A stretch of DNA of 64,000 bases, from positions 2,194,001-2,258,000 of the forward strand of contig NZ_JASTLC010000001.1 in the NCBI RefSeq assembly GCF_030499575.1, read 5' to 3'. Within the stretch, counting starts at the first letter, position 1, and each line of letters opens with the position of its first letter. The position numbers and the translations under genes are program-made. This DNA is from Streptomyces sp. DG2A-72. GTDB lineage: Bacteria; Actinomycetota; Actinomycetes; Streptomycetales; Streptomycetaceae. The notes below the pieces were generated by a model. That model ran no database searches. It saw only the letters and a list, made by a program, of their open reading frames with translations, and was not told where the DNA came from. Positions 57,280 to 64,000 of this stretch are shown here, piece after piece.

Positions 57280-58023
57280 CTAGGGCTGGCTGAACACTCC
57301 GTCCAGCCAGCCCTTCCACAGGTCCTCGTCCGTCTTGGCGTCGGCGCCCGGGGCGAAGTCGTGGACGGACATGCCGACCATGTAGCCCCAGTGGTTGCGG
57401 CCGAAGAAGCGGATCAGCGCGTCGTCCGTGCGCAGGCCGAGGAAGTACGGGTTGCGGAAGTCGACGACGGCATCGATGACTTGGCCCTCGGGACCCCGCA
57501 CCTGCACCCGCTCACCCTCCGCCGTGTCGTCGGCGAGACCGAGCGCACGGCCCACGGTGACGAACGCGTCGGAGGTCTTGGACGCCTCGGGCCCGTCGAA
57601 GGTGGCGAACGCGGTGACCGGGCGGCCCCGGAAGCGGGTGAGGTACTCGCGCAGGGTGTGCATGTAGAAGTCGGTGTGCCGGTTGGCGCCGTCGTACTGG
57701 TTGTCCCAGTCGTCGACGAAGATGCCGCTGTGCACATACCGCACCCAGGCGCGCCGGCCCTCGTCGCGCGGCTCGATGGTGTAGTCGAGCTGGTTGACGG
57801 TCTGCTCGGAGATCCCGTCGACGTCCTCGACGCGGTTGGTGTAGCGGTGCGGCGGGTCCCAGGCGGTGATCGTGGATCCGAAGGGGCCCTTGCCGCCCTC
57901 ACGCGGCTCGGGCGCCTCCATCGGCCACAGCCAGCCCCCCGTTCCGGCGGTGACGGCCTCCCACACCTCCTCAGGAGTGGCGTCGACTTCAAACTCGCGG
58001 GCGATCTCGAATTCCTTGGGCAT
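57280..58023 (-). CDS. SRPBCC (START/AHSA1-like) domain protein
   Basis: 247 residues. The SRPBCC fold is recognisable from EFEVDATPEEVWEAVTAG near the start and FGSTITAWDPPHRYTNRVE, followed by a second, less clear half with FFGRNHWGYMVGMSVHDFAPGA. Such proteins bind hydrophobic ligands. It starts 13 bases after an ArsR-like regulator, and ArsR-SRPBCC pairs are common in actinomycetes. AGGAG lies 7 bases before the ATG. Confidence 0.85.
   Translation of the reverse strand: MPKEFEIAREFEVDATPEEVWEAVTAGTGGWLWPMEAPEPREGGKGPFGSTITAWDPPHRYTNRVEDVDGISEQTVNQLDYTIEPRDEGRRAWVRYVHSGIFVDDWDNQYDGANRHTDFYMHTLREYLTRFRGRPVTAFATFDGPEASKTSDAFVTVGRALGLADDTAEGERVQVRGPEGQVIDAVVDFRNPYFLGLRTDDALIRFFGRNHWGYMVGMSVHDFAPGADAKTDEDLWKGWLDGVFSQP
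57282..57314. terminator. Terminator overlapping the end of the SRPBCC gene
   Basis: AGGGCTGGCTG (57282-57292) pairs perfectly with CAGCCAGCCCT (57304-57314). The left arm touches the SRPBCC stop codon and the right arm lies in its last codons; it also follows the nuclease stop by 12 bases. Confidence 0.8.
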
Positions 58024-58036
58024 GGTGCGCTCCTGG

Positions 58037-58642
58037 TCACTGACTCTCGTGGGTGGTCTCGGGCTTGACCGTGGGATGGAAGGCCACGACGATCCGGTGG
58101 TCGCGACCGCCATCGGCGTCCGGGGCGTCGTACTTGCGGATCAGTCCGCTCACGCCGGCCGTGAGTTCCTCGATGAAGGCGGCCCGGTCGGCGGCCGACG
58201 CGAACCGCACCTCACCGTCCAGCGCGAAGGTGGCGAGGCGTTTGCGCGCCTTCGCCGCGCCGGTGATCAGCGAGCCGACGTCCCGGACGAGCCGGGCGCC
58301 GAGCGCCAGCAGCCAGCGCGCGGACAGCTGGTCCCGGAAGCGGTCCGGATCGGGCTGCACGGAGGCGAGCGCGAGCGGCGAGATGACGTACGACGCCGCG
58401 GTCGCTTGCATCAGCCGCTCGGTGACATTGCCCTTGCGGCGCTCTCCGGCCAGCTCGACCAGGCCGTGCCGCTCCAGCGCTTTGAGGTGGTAGTTCACCT
58501 TCTGCCGGGGCAGCCCCACCTTGCCGGCCAGCATGGCGGCCGACGCGGGCCCGGCCGCCAGTTCGGCGAGCAGCCGGGCCCTGATGGGGTCCAGGGATAC
58601 GGCTGCGGCCTCGGGGTCCTCGATCACGGTCACGTCCAGCAT
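58037..58642 (-). CDS. ArsR-like winged-helix regulator
   Basis: 201 residues. The N-terminal HTH is PIRARLLAELAAGPASAAMLAGKVGLPRQKVNYHLKALERHGLVELAGERRKGN (about 18-72), typical of ArsR-like regulators that read a bound ligand; the C-terminal half is helical with no clear metal-site Cys. It is immediately upstream of and co-directional with the SRPBCC gene. Auto- and co-regulation is likely; the ligand is unknown. A T-rich stretch (58665-58673) lies in its promoter region. Confidence 0.85.
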   Translation of the reverse strand: MLDVTVIEDPEAAAVSLDPIRARLLAELAAGPASAAMLAGKVGLPRQKVNYHLKALERHGLVELAGERRKGNVTERLMQATAASYVISPLALASVQPDPDRFRDQLSARWLLALGARLVRDVGSLITGAAKARKRLATFALDGEVRFASAADRAAFIEELTAGVSGLIRKYDAPDADGGRDHRIVVAFHPTVKPETTHESQ

Positions 58643-58713
58643 GGGTCCACGGTCTCACCGAAAACTTTTTTTGTCCAGGAGAATCGAGTGATCGGTGAAT
58701 GGCTCCCAGGCGC

Positions 58714-59397
58714 TCAGTCAGGTACGAGGCCGAGGGCATAGCGGTACCGGGTGCCGGTGAAACCCTTGAGACCGGGATACGCCCGTACCCGCTCCCACTC
58801 CGGCGATGCGGGTGCGTCGATGGCCTCGTCGTAGGTCTGATCGCTCTCCCACGCGGCGTAGTTGAGGACGTGCGTGCCGTCGGTGCTCAGGTGGAAGTGC
58901 GCCGAGATGAGCCCGCGGTCGCTCTCCGGCGTGGTGGAGGCACCCAGGACGGCGTCCACCCAGTCCCGCCGCTTGTCCGCGGCCTCCGGCTCGAAGTCGA
59001 TCCGCACGGTCACGATGAGCCCGGGCACCCGGAGGTCGCCGGCCACGCGCTCATGGCTGCGGTAGCGCCGGTACCGGGCGAGCGCCACCCGTTCGATCCC
59101 CGGTACGGCGGTGTCGATCTCGTCGTTGCGCTCCTGCCGGTGGGTCCGCGCGAAGCCCTCGTACGCCTGCTCGCTCGCCCACTGCGAGTGGTGCAGCAGC
59201 GTGGAGCCGTCGTGCCCGACGTAGACGTAGTAGCCGTACAGGTCGGCGACGGGCCAGGGGCGGTGCTCCCAGGTGTGCGCGATCGCCTCGACGGTCTGCT
59301 TCTGCCGCTCGGGCGTCCCCACCCGCCACGTGCTGAAGAAAGGCGCGCCGACCTCCGGGCGCGTGAGGTCGGGGTGGGTGTCGGTACGGCGGGTCAT
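58714..59397 (-). CDS. Double antibiotic-biosynthesis-monooxygenase-like protein
   Basis: 227 residues made of two ferredoxin-like ABM halves: first FFSTWRVGTPERQKQTVEAIAHTWEH ... LLHHSQWASEQAYEGFARTH, then LIVTVRIDFEPEAADKRRDWVDAVL ... VLNYAAWESDQTYDEAIDAP. Free ABM domains act as cofactor-free monooxygenases or heme/quinone handling proteins. The duplicated form can fold as one pseudo-dimer. AGGAGG lies 5 bases before the ATG. No biosynthetic cluster is near. Confidence 0.8.
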   Translation of the reverse strand: MTRRTDTHPDLTRPEVGAPFFSTWRVGTPERQKQTVEAIAHTWEHRPWPVADLYGYYVYVGHDGSTLLHHSQWASEQAYEGFARTHRQERNDEIDTAVPGIERVALARYRRYRSHERVAGDLRVPGLIVTVRIDFEPEAADKRRDWVDAVLGASTTPESDRGLISAHFHLSTDGTHVLNYAAWESDQTYDEAIDAPASPEWERVRAYPGLKGFTGTRYRYALGLVPD

Positions 59398-59499
59398 GTC
59401 GGCCTCCTGATCGCTGGGCGATGCCTGTACCGACCACCCTCCGACCTCAACCAAGCTTCAGGTCAAGCCCGTTCCCGCCCGCGCACTACCGTCTCCCCC

Positions 59500-59853
59500 A
59501 TGAACACACGCAGCGCGTCCGCGGGCATGACCGGCCGACTGATGACCATGACCGCGCACCCGGGCAAGGGCGAGGAACTCGCCGCCCTCCTGCTGAGGGT
59601 CGCGGAGGGACTGCACGGCTTCCCGGGCTGTGAGATCTATCTGATCAGCCGGGACTCGGCCGATCCGGACACGGTGCATGTCACCGAGGTCTGGCGGAGC
59701 GAGGCCGACGCGCAGGCGGCACTCGCCGCGTCGCCGACCGCCGGTGCTCCGGCGCCCGCGGACGTCCTCGCGCTGCTGTCGTCCCCGCCCCGCCGCACGG
59801 ATCTCACCGTCCTCGGCGGAGTGGGACTCCCCGCGGCGGACGGCCGGAGCTGA
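59500..59853 (+). CDS. Small antibiotic-biosynthesis-monooxygenase-domain protein
   Basis: 117 residues with one ABM domain: GRLMTMTAHPGKGEELAALLLRVAEGLHGFPGCEIYLISRD and VHVTEVWRSEADAQAAL. Divergent from the two-domain protein at 58714, with which it shares the promoter region of about 100 bases. Function as an oxygenase or as a general dimeric alpha/beta-barrel binding protein is open. Confidence 0.82.
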   Translation: MNTRSASAGMTGRLMTMTAHPGKGEELAALLLRVAEGLHGFPGCEIYLISRDSADPDTVHVTEVWRSEADAQAALAASPTAGAPAPADVLALLSSPPRRTDLTVLGGVGLPAADGRS

Positions 59854-59864
59854 CGCGACGCGGC

Positions 59865-60224
59865 TCAGTGGTGGCCGTTGTGCCGCCGCCGCAGCAGGCC
59901 CGCCGCGACCACCGCGCTCGCGGCAGCCCCGGCGACGACGACCGGCCGGGGGTGCCGCCGGCCGGCCTGGACGACGTTCGCGACGGGGCGCGGGACGTTG
60001 TGCTCCACGGTGTGGCCGGCCTTGGTGGCGGTGCTGCGCAGTTGCACGGTCATCGCGCCGGCCTTGTCCTTGAGGTCGGCGGCGCGGGTCTTGAGGTGGG
60101 CCTTGTCGGCCAACTCCTCGACGGTACGGCCGAGTCGGCCCCTGGCGTGCTCGAGCTGCTGCCGCAGTTCCTCGGGCCCCTTGGCCCCGCCTCCCGTGAC
60201 CTTCGGTGCTGTCCTGTCCGTCAT
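59865..60224 (-). CDS. DUF3618 protein
   Basis: 119 residues. The DUF3618 block GPEELRQQLEHARGRLGRTVEELADKAHLKTRAADLKDKAG (about 16-55) is followed by a Gly/Ala-rich membrane segment (VVVAGAAASAVVAAGLL, about 95-112) and a basic C-terminal end. DUF3618 proteins are small membrane-associated factors that occur with phage-holin-like DUF1469 proteins; the function is unknown. It converges with the ABM gene at 59500. Confidence 0.82.
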   Translation of the reverse strand: MTDRTAPKVTGGGAKGPEELRQQLEHARGRLGRTVEELADKAHLKTRAADLKDKAGAMTVQLRSTATKAGHTVEHNVPRPVANVVQAGRRHPRPVVVAGAAASAVVAAGLLRRRHNGHH

Positions 60225-60289
60225 CGGTGTGCCCTTCCCGGGTGGTGCCCTGCCTCTTCGGAACACCCGGGTACCCGCACCCGCCCCCG

Positions 60290-60967
60290 CTACCCCTTCC
60301 CGCCACCGCCCGTCCCGCGCTCGCCGAGCCGGGCCAGCTGGGTCTGGAACCAGTCGAGGCGGGCCTGCAACAGGGCTGCCTCCGCGACGAGTTCGGGCAT
60401 ACCGAGGCCGGCCGCCGAGACCGCCGTACCGCCACTCCCGGCGATCACCCGCAACCCCTCCCCGGCCAGCCGTGCGAACCCGGCGAGCGACACGGACGTA
60501 CGACCGCGCACGCAGCCCGCGCAAGAGGGGGCCAGCGCGTACCAGCCGGGCCTGCCCCAGCCGGCGTCGGCGAGGGCCGCCGCGACGGCGCCGCACGCGC
60601 AGGGTCCGACGGTCGCGGTGCGCACCCGCTGCCGGGCGTACCGGAAGCCGCGCTCGAACCGGATGTAGGCGCCCAGGACGGAGACTTCGAGCAGCACGGC
60701 CGCGCGGTGCTCGGCGGTGGTGAGGAGCGCCTCGGCCGCCGTACGGTCATGCACGCAGTGGAAACCGCAGTCGCAGCGGCGGTGCGGCGCGCGGTGCCGC
60801 AGTCCGTAGACGCAGCGTGCCTCGTCGAGGACCCCGTACGGCAGCGCGCCGCCCAGCGACACACCGGTGAACCCGGCCCGGGTGCCGTCCTGGGACAGCA
60901 TCGGGTGGGCGATCTTGTATCCGGTCGGCGGCTCCGTCGGGCGTTCCTCCGGAAGCCGCAGCCTCAT
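60290..60967 (-). CDS. Cys-rich protein of unknown function
   Basis: 225 residues. A Cys/His-rich half includes CVYGLRHRAPHRRCDCGFHCVHD (about 52-74), CACG (about 125) and CAGCVRG (about 150), which could bind one or two zinc ions or an iron-sulfur cluster. The ARFERGFRYARQRV-like basic stretch (YIRFERGFRYARQRVRTATV) suggests nucleic-acid or protein contact. The C-terminal end is helical. It is translationally coupled (ATGA) to the 44-residue acidic peptide upstream. I do not recognise the family. Confidence 0.72.
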   Translation of the reverse strand: MRLRLPEERPTEPPTGYKIAHPMLSQDGTRAGFTGVSLGGALPYGVLDEARCVYGLRHRAPHRRCDCGFHCVHDRTAAEALLTTAEHRAAVLLEVSVLGAYIRFERGFRYARQRVRTATVGPCACGAVAAALADAGWGRPGWYALAPSCAGCVRGRTSVSLAGFARLAGEGLRVIAGSGGTAVSAAGLGMPELVAEAALLQARLDWFQTQLARLGERGTGGGGKG

Positions 60968-61098
60968 CGGGCGGCCGGCACCTCTTCGGGCGCGGACGCC
61001 TCGACTTCCGTGATCTCTTCGGGGAGTTCGAGTTCTTCCTCGTGGTTGAGCGGCTGCTCTTCCGCGACTCCGGTGGCGAGTGCCTTGCCGAGCTTCAT
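60964..61098 (-). CDS. 44-residue acidic peptide, coupled to the Cys-rich protein
   Basis: A short gene with a good ribosome site (GGGAGG 5 bases before the ATG at 61098) encodes MKLGKALATGVAEEQPLNHE and then a Glu/Pro-rich tail ending VPAAR. Fifteen or so of 44 residues are acidic. The stop overlaps the next ATG. The overlap, codon bias and spacing argue it is real. It has no Cys and hardly any Ser/Thr, so a modified-peptide precursor is unlikely; a chaperone, leader or partner of the Cys-rich protein is possible. Confidence 0.68.
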   Translation of the reverse strand: MKLGKALATGVAEEQPLNHEEELELPEEITEVEASAPEEVPAAR

Positions 61099-61282
61099 GA
61101 CGCCTCCCATGACCTGCCGTCGGTTGACCGTCTGGGCCATGGTGACCCATGAGGGGCGGGCTTGGACATAGGGCCTTGGGACGATCGTGCGCTCGCCGTC
61201 CGCCGATGTCGCAGCAACCCTTAGCCATACCTCGTAGCAGAATTAAGTGGAGCTACGCGATCGCCCTGCCGAGACTACTGCC

Positions 61283-62179
61283 ATGACGACTTCCGGCTCC
61301 CCCTTCGGCCGCGCCCTCTGCGCCATGATCACGCCCTTCACCGAGGAGGGCGCGCTCGACCTCGACGGCGCGCAGCGGCTCGCCGAGCGGCTGGTGTCGG
61401 AGGGCTGCGACGGACTGGTGCTCTCCGGTACGACGGGCGAGTCACCGACCACCACGGACGCCGAGAAGTCGGCGCTCGTCGCGGCGGTCCGGGAGGCGGT
61501 GGGCAAGCGGGCGTCGATCGTGGCGGGCGTCGGCACCTTCGACACCCGGCACACGGTCGAACTCGCGCTGCAGGCCGAAAAGGCGGGCGCGGACGGCCTG
61601 TTGGTCGTCGCGCCGTACTACAGCAAGCCCCCGCAGGACGCCGTCGAGGCCCACTTCCGCGAGGTTGCCGACGCCGCCGGACTGCCGGTCGTGCTGTACG
61701 ACATCCCCGGCCGCACCGGCACCCGTATCGAGCCGGAGACCATGATCCGGCTAGCCGAACATCCCCGAGTCGTCGCGGTCAAGGACTGCGCGTACGACTT
61801 CCTCGGCACCCAAAAGGTCCTCTCCCGCACCGACTTGGCGTACTACGCGGGCTGCGACGAGCACAACCTCGCCCTGTACGCGGTGGGCGCGACGGGCTAC
61901 ATCAGCACGGTCGCGAACGTGGTCCCACGCCAACTCCGCTCCGTCCTGGACGCGTTCGACGCCGGAGACACGGCGGAGGCGGCCCGCCGCCAGCAGCGGG
62001 CCACTCCGCTCATCGAGTTGATGATGTCGTCGGGCCTGCCCGGCACGGTCACGACGAAGGCCCTGCTCGGCGAACTGGGCCTGCCCGCGGGCCCGGTCCG
62101 CGCCCCGCTGCGGCCCGCCGGCCGGGAGGCGGTCGACGGACTGCTGGCGACGTACGAGGAGTTCATGGCTGCCGGCTGA
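61283..62179 (+). CDS. dapA: 4-hydroxy-tetrahydrodipicolinate synthase
   Basis: 298 residues. All DapA signatures are present: LVLSGTTGESPTTTDAEK (Thr-Thr relay), VVLYDIPGRTGTRIEP (Tyr, Arg) and VVAVKDCAYDF (Schiff-base Lys). It condenses pyruvate with aspartate semialdehyde in lysine and diaminopimelate synthesis. Streptomycetes usually carry more than one copy and this is probably not the one linked to dapB. The ATG at 61283 has no ribosome site, and a GTG at 61247 is in frame, so the message may be leaderless or start earlier. A strong terminator follows. Confidence 0.9.
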   Translation: MTTSGSPFGRALCAMITPFTEEGALDLDGAQRLAERLVSEGCDGLVLSGTTGESPTTTDAEKSALVAAVREAVGKRASIVAGVGTFDTRHTVELALQAEKAGADGLLVVAPYYSKPPQDAVEAHFREVADAAGLPVVLYDIPGRTGTRIEPETMIRLAEHPRVVAVKDCAYDFLGTQKVLSRTDLAYYAGCDEHNLALYAVGATGYISTVANVVPRQLRSVLDAFDAGDTAEAARRQQRATPLIELMMSSGLPGTVTTKALLGELGLPAGPVRAPLRPAGREAVDGLLATYEEFMAAG

Positions 62180-62192
62180 TGCGAAAAGGCCC

Positions 62193-62226
62193 GGGGGCCG
62201 TACCGCATGAGTGCGGTACGGCCCCC
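62193..62226. terminator. Intrinsic terminator after dapA
   Basis: GGGGGCCGTACCGCA pairs with TGCGGTACGGCCCCC around a 4-base loop, 14 bases past the dapA stop and 43 bases before the end of the opposing small gene. Confidence 0.93.
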
Positions 62227-62268
62227 AGGTCGGGTACGGGCACGGATCGGATACGGATACTGCCGGTG

Positions 62269-62493
62269 TCAGCCCCAGCGGTAGCCGTCGCCGAACAGCA
62301 GGAAGTGCTCCAGTACGTCCTCCATCGGGTCGTCCACCTGGCCGACGTTGATCAGGCCGACCCGAGGGCCGTTGTGCGAGGCCGTATTGGTCTCGTCGGC
62401 GTGCGCGGCACCCGCCGGGAGCCAGCACACCATCACCGCGGTGACCGCCCCCGTCAGCATCCGTGCCACGGTCCTCGCCCGCTCGTTCGTCAT
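62269..62493 (-). CDS. Small secreted protein
   Basis: 74 residues with a signal peptide (MLTGAVTAVMVCWLPAGAAHA, cleavage near residue 32) and a short mature part, NTASHNGPRVGLINVGQVDD then PMEDVLEHFLLFGDGYRW. The NxGQxDDPMEDVLEH pattern looks like a conserved Streptomyces secreted peptide of unknown function; there is no chaplin or rodlin repeat. It converges with dapA. Confidence 0.72.
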   Translation of the reverse strand: MTNERARTVARMLTGAVTAVMVCWLPAGAAHADETNTASHNGPRVGLINVGQVDDPMEDVLEHFLLFGDGYRWG

Positions 62494-62691
62494 CGCTCAG
62501 TCCCTTGTTACGCGGTTCGGCAGTTGATCGGACGCTGCGTCCACCCGTTCATCTGCCTAAACCTTGATCAGGTCACGTTGAGTAACCCGATCGTGCGGTT
62601 CGAGCACTCGGTGTGTACCCGTACGAGTGGGTTCAGTTGTGGCTGATCGGGAACGCAGCCAGACGATGTCGTCGTGGGTCTCTCTCCTTGC

Positions 62692-62711
62692 GCAAGTTCC
62701 TGCAAGTTCCT
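62692..62711. repeat. 10-bp tandem duplication
   Basis: GCAAGTTCCT occurs twice in direct succession in the 301-base non-coding stretch 62494-62794. The rest of that stretch is less GC-biased than its surroundings and shows only the possible gene remnant at 62735. Confidence 0.75.
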
Positions 62712-62734
62712 GGCCTCCACGTGCCATTGGGCGC

Positions 62735-62795
62735 AAGATCGACCCGGAGAGCCCCGACGGCAAGTCGCCCACCATCTACCTGGACGAGTCTGTTT
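62735..62795 (+). pseudogene. Possible remnant of a small actinomycete protein
   Basis: The plus-strand frame reads KIDPESPDGKSPTIYLDES, which resembles the start of the short proteins that accompany XRE regulators in Streptomyces (DPxSPxGxSPTxY pattern). Similarity ends where the opposing transporter gene begins. The assignment is a pattern match on about 19 residues. Confidence 0.35.
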
Positions 62796-64000
62796 CAGGA
62801 TGCCTTTCGGTCGGCGGGCTTCTCGATCCCGGTGGTCACCCGTGCCCCTCGGAAGAGCACCGGGAGCCACAGGAGACATGCCAGCAGGGGGACCGCGGCG
62901 TAGGTGGCCATGCCCACACTGGAGCCCAGCCCGTCCATGAGCGCGCCGAGGACGAGATAGCCGATGCCGATGAGCGCCGACTCCACGAATGCGATCATCG
63001 ACAGCAGACTCGCCCGGTGGCGCGACGGCACGGCCTCGTTGAACACGTTGTCCACGATCACGGCGGTGATCTCGGGAATCCCGACCAAGGCCAGGAACGC
63101 GGCGATGGTGACCCAGACAAGGCCGAGGCCGCTGAGGCCGAGTGCCGCGGCGAGCGTCACAAGAGACACCGGGACCATGACCCGATACCCGATGCGCCGG
63201 TCCGCGCGGTCCGACAGCAGCGGAGTGAGCCCGCCGGCGAAGAATCCCGCCGATATGACCACGCTGACCAATGCGGTGCCCGCTCCCTGATCGGAGAGGG
63301 TCTTCTGCGTAAAGATGATGTACGGCGTCAAAGTCGCATGCATCAATCCGGACACCACGACAAGCGTCACGAGCGCCGGCGTGGCGACCCGAAGCATCGC
63401 CCGCCACGCTGTGGCGTCGCCGTGCTCCTCGGCTCCGTCCTGCTCGTCCACCGCGTCCACGCCGCGGATCTCGGGCACCCGTGACATCAGCACCACCACG
63501 GCCAGGGCGAGGCACGCCGCCGAACCGGCGTAGACGACTCCCCAGGAAATCTGCTGCAGTTGGCCGCCGAGGACGATGGCGGCTCCGGAGGTGACCGTCC
63601 CGAGCATGGTGAACCGGGACTTGATCTTGACGTAGCCGGCCGTTGCACCACGACGCACGAGCAGGTCGTACAGCAGGGCGGTGTCCGAACCGGACACACA
63701 TGCCATGCCCACGCCCTGCCCGATGAACAGCGCCAGGAACACCCAGTAGTTGGAGAACGCCACCTGACCGAGCAGACATCCAGCTATCAGCACTTGGCCG
63801 GTCACGATGCCGGCACGCCTGCCGATTCGGTCGGCGATGACTCCCGTCGGCAACTCCGCAAGTCCGCTGACCAGGTAGAGCAGCGTCTGCAGCAGGGCCA
63901 CTTGCCCGGCGGAGAAGCCTCGCTGATAAAGGAAGATGACGAATACGCCGCGCTGGAACAGCGTGTTGGCGAGCACGGCGTATACGTAGAGCGGGCGCGT
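62795..64000 (-). CDS. MFS transporter, partial (start beyond window)
   Basis: At least 402 residues; the frame continues to the window edge (RPLYVYAVLANTLFQRGVF), so the true start is outside. About eleven helices are visible. The loop TGVIADRIGRRAGIVTGQVLIAG is MFS motif A, and SGSDTALLYDLLVRRGATAGYVKIKSRF follows helix 4. This belongs to the small-molecule exporter group without known substrate. Its 3' end meets the possible gene remnant at 62735. Confidence 0.85.
   Translation of the reverse strand, partial: TRPLYVYAVLANTLFQRGVFVIFLYQRGFSAGQVALLQTLLYLVSGLAELPTGVIADRIGRRAGIVTGQVLIAGCLLGQVAFSNYWVFLALFIGQGVGMACVSGSDTALLYDLLVRRGATAGYVKIKSRFTMLGTVTSGAAIVLGGQLQQISWGVVYAGSAACLALAVVVLMSRVPEIRGVDAVDEQDGAEEHGDATAWRAMLRVATPALVTLVVVSGLMHATLTPYIIFTQKTLSDQGAGTALVSVVISAGFFAGGLTPLLSDRADRRIGYRVMVPVSLVTLAAALGLSGLGLVWVTIAAFLALVGIPEITAVIVDNVFNEAVPSRHRASLLSMIAFVESALIGIGYLVLGALMDGLGSSVGMATYAAVPLLACLLWLPVLFRGARVTTGIEKPADRKAS

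Noticed and set aside
58714..59853. Part of an antibiotic biosynthetic cluster because of the two ABM-domain proteins
   Set aside because: No PKS, NRPS, terpene or other core gene is near; ABM domains are common outside such clusters.
60964..61098. RiPP precursor peptide with the adjacent Cys-rich protein as modifier
   Set aside because: The peptide lacks Cys and nearly all Ser/Thr, has no leader/core division, and the neighbour has no known modification-enzyme motif.
1..64000. tRNA, rRNA, riboswitch and complete insertion sequences
   Set aside because: I looked for cloverleaf-like, conserved rRNA and transposase patterns on both strands and found none I could support by eye; a covariance-model search would be decisive.

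Overview
The window is about 72% GC, uses GTG and TTG starts freely, packs genes into ATGA/GTGA-overlapping operons, and encodes typical actinomycete families (SigE-subfamily sigma factor, TIGR03086, DUF3618, TerD, PhoX, many GntR/IclR/DeoR regulators). It also carries five copies of the interspersed element with the core GGGGCGCGGGGAACTGCGCG that is common in Streptomyces. I read it as a soil or plant-associated Streptomyces chromosome segment. I see no rRNA, tRNA, CRISPR array, complete insertion sequence or secondary-metabolite cluster.

Layout. 1-13.9 kb is mostly housekeeping: a partial class V aminotransferase, a FrnE/DsbA-like oxidoreductase, a deletion scar joining the stumps of two divergent genes (GlxA-type regulator and DHA2-type exporter), a ketoglutarate-semialdehyde-type aldehyde dehydrogenase divergent from an IclR regulator, a two-component pair whose kinase has a repeat element inside its ATPase domain, a PbpA-like penicillin-binding protein, a purine permease and a sigma/anti-sigma pair.

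14-42.4 kb is the heart of the window: a pectin-utilisation island. A two-domain GH43 enzyme (+) faces a single minus-strand run of thirteen genes (32697 down to 16669). These encode two sugar ABC permeases, a PL1 lyase, a Gfo/Idh oxidoreductase, a PmoA-like protein, GH43, a fused PL1-CE8 enzyme, the ABC binding protein, a CE12 esterase, PL1, CE8, PL1 and an alpha/beta-hydrolase esterase that is frameshifted behind its Tat signal. Upstream is a second minus-strand operon (GntR, DHDPS-family, IlvD/Edd-family), then a KdgD/unknown-protein operon divergent from uronate dehydrogenase. The inferred flow is pectin to oligogalacturonides and arabinose, uptake, oxidation of uronates by Udh, dehydration through KdgD, and convergence with a sugar-acid route on 2-ketoglutarate semialdehyde. 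The aldehyde dehydrogenase at 3.2-4.7 kb could then convert this to 2-ketoglutarate.

41.6-46.6 kb is a polyol-type ABC transporter plus zinc dehydrogenase operon behind a DeoR regulator. 46.8-64 kb is mixed: a TerD protein, ACC deaminase with a GntR regulator (a plant-interaction trait), a Ro60/TROVE gene whose 5' half has been replaced by an HNH endonuclease gene, PhoX, a secreted nuclease behind a 19-bp tandem repeat, SRPBCC/ArsR-like and monooxygenase-like genes, a 44-residue acidic peptide coupled to a Cys-rich protein, a DapA paralogue, and a partial MFS transporter running off the right end.
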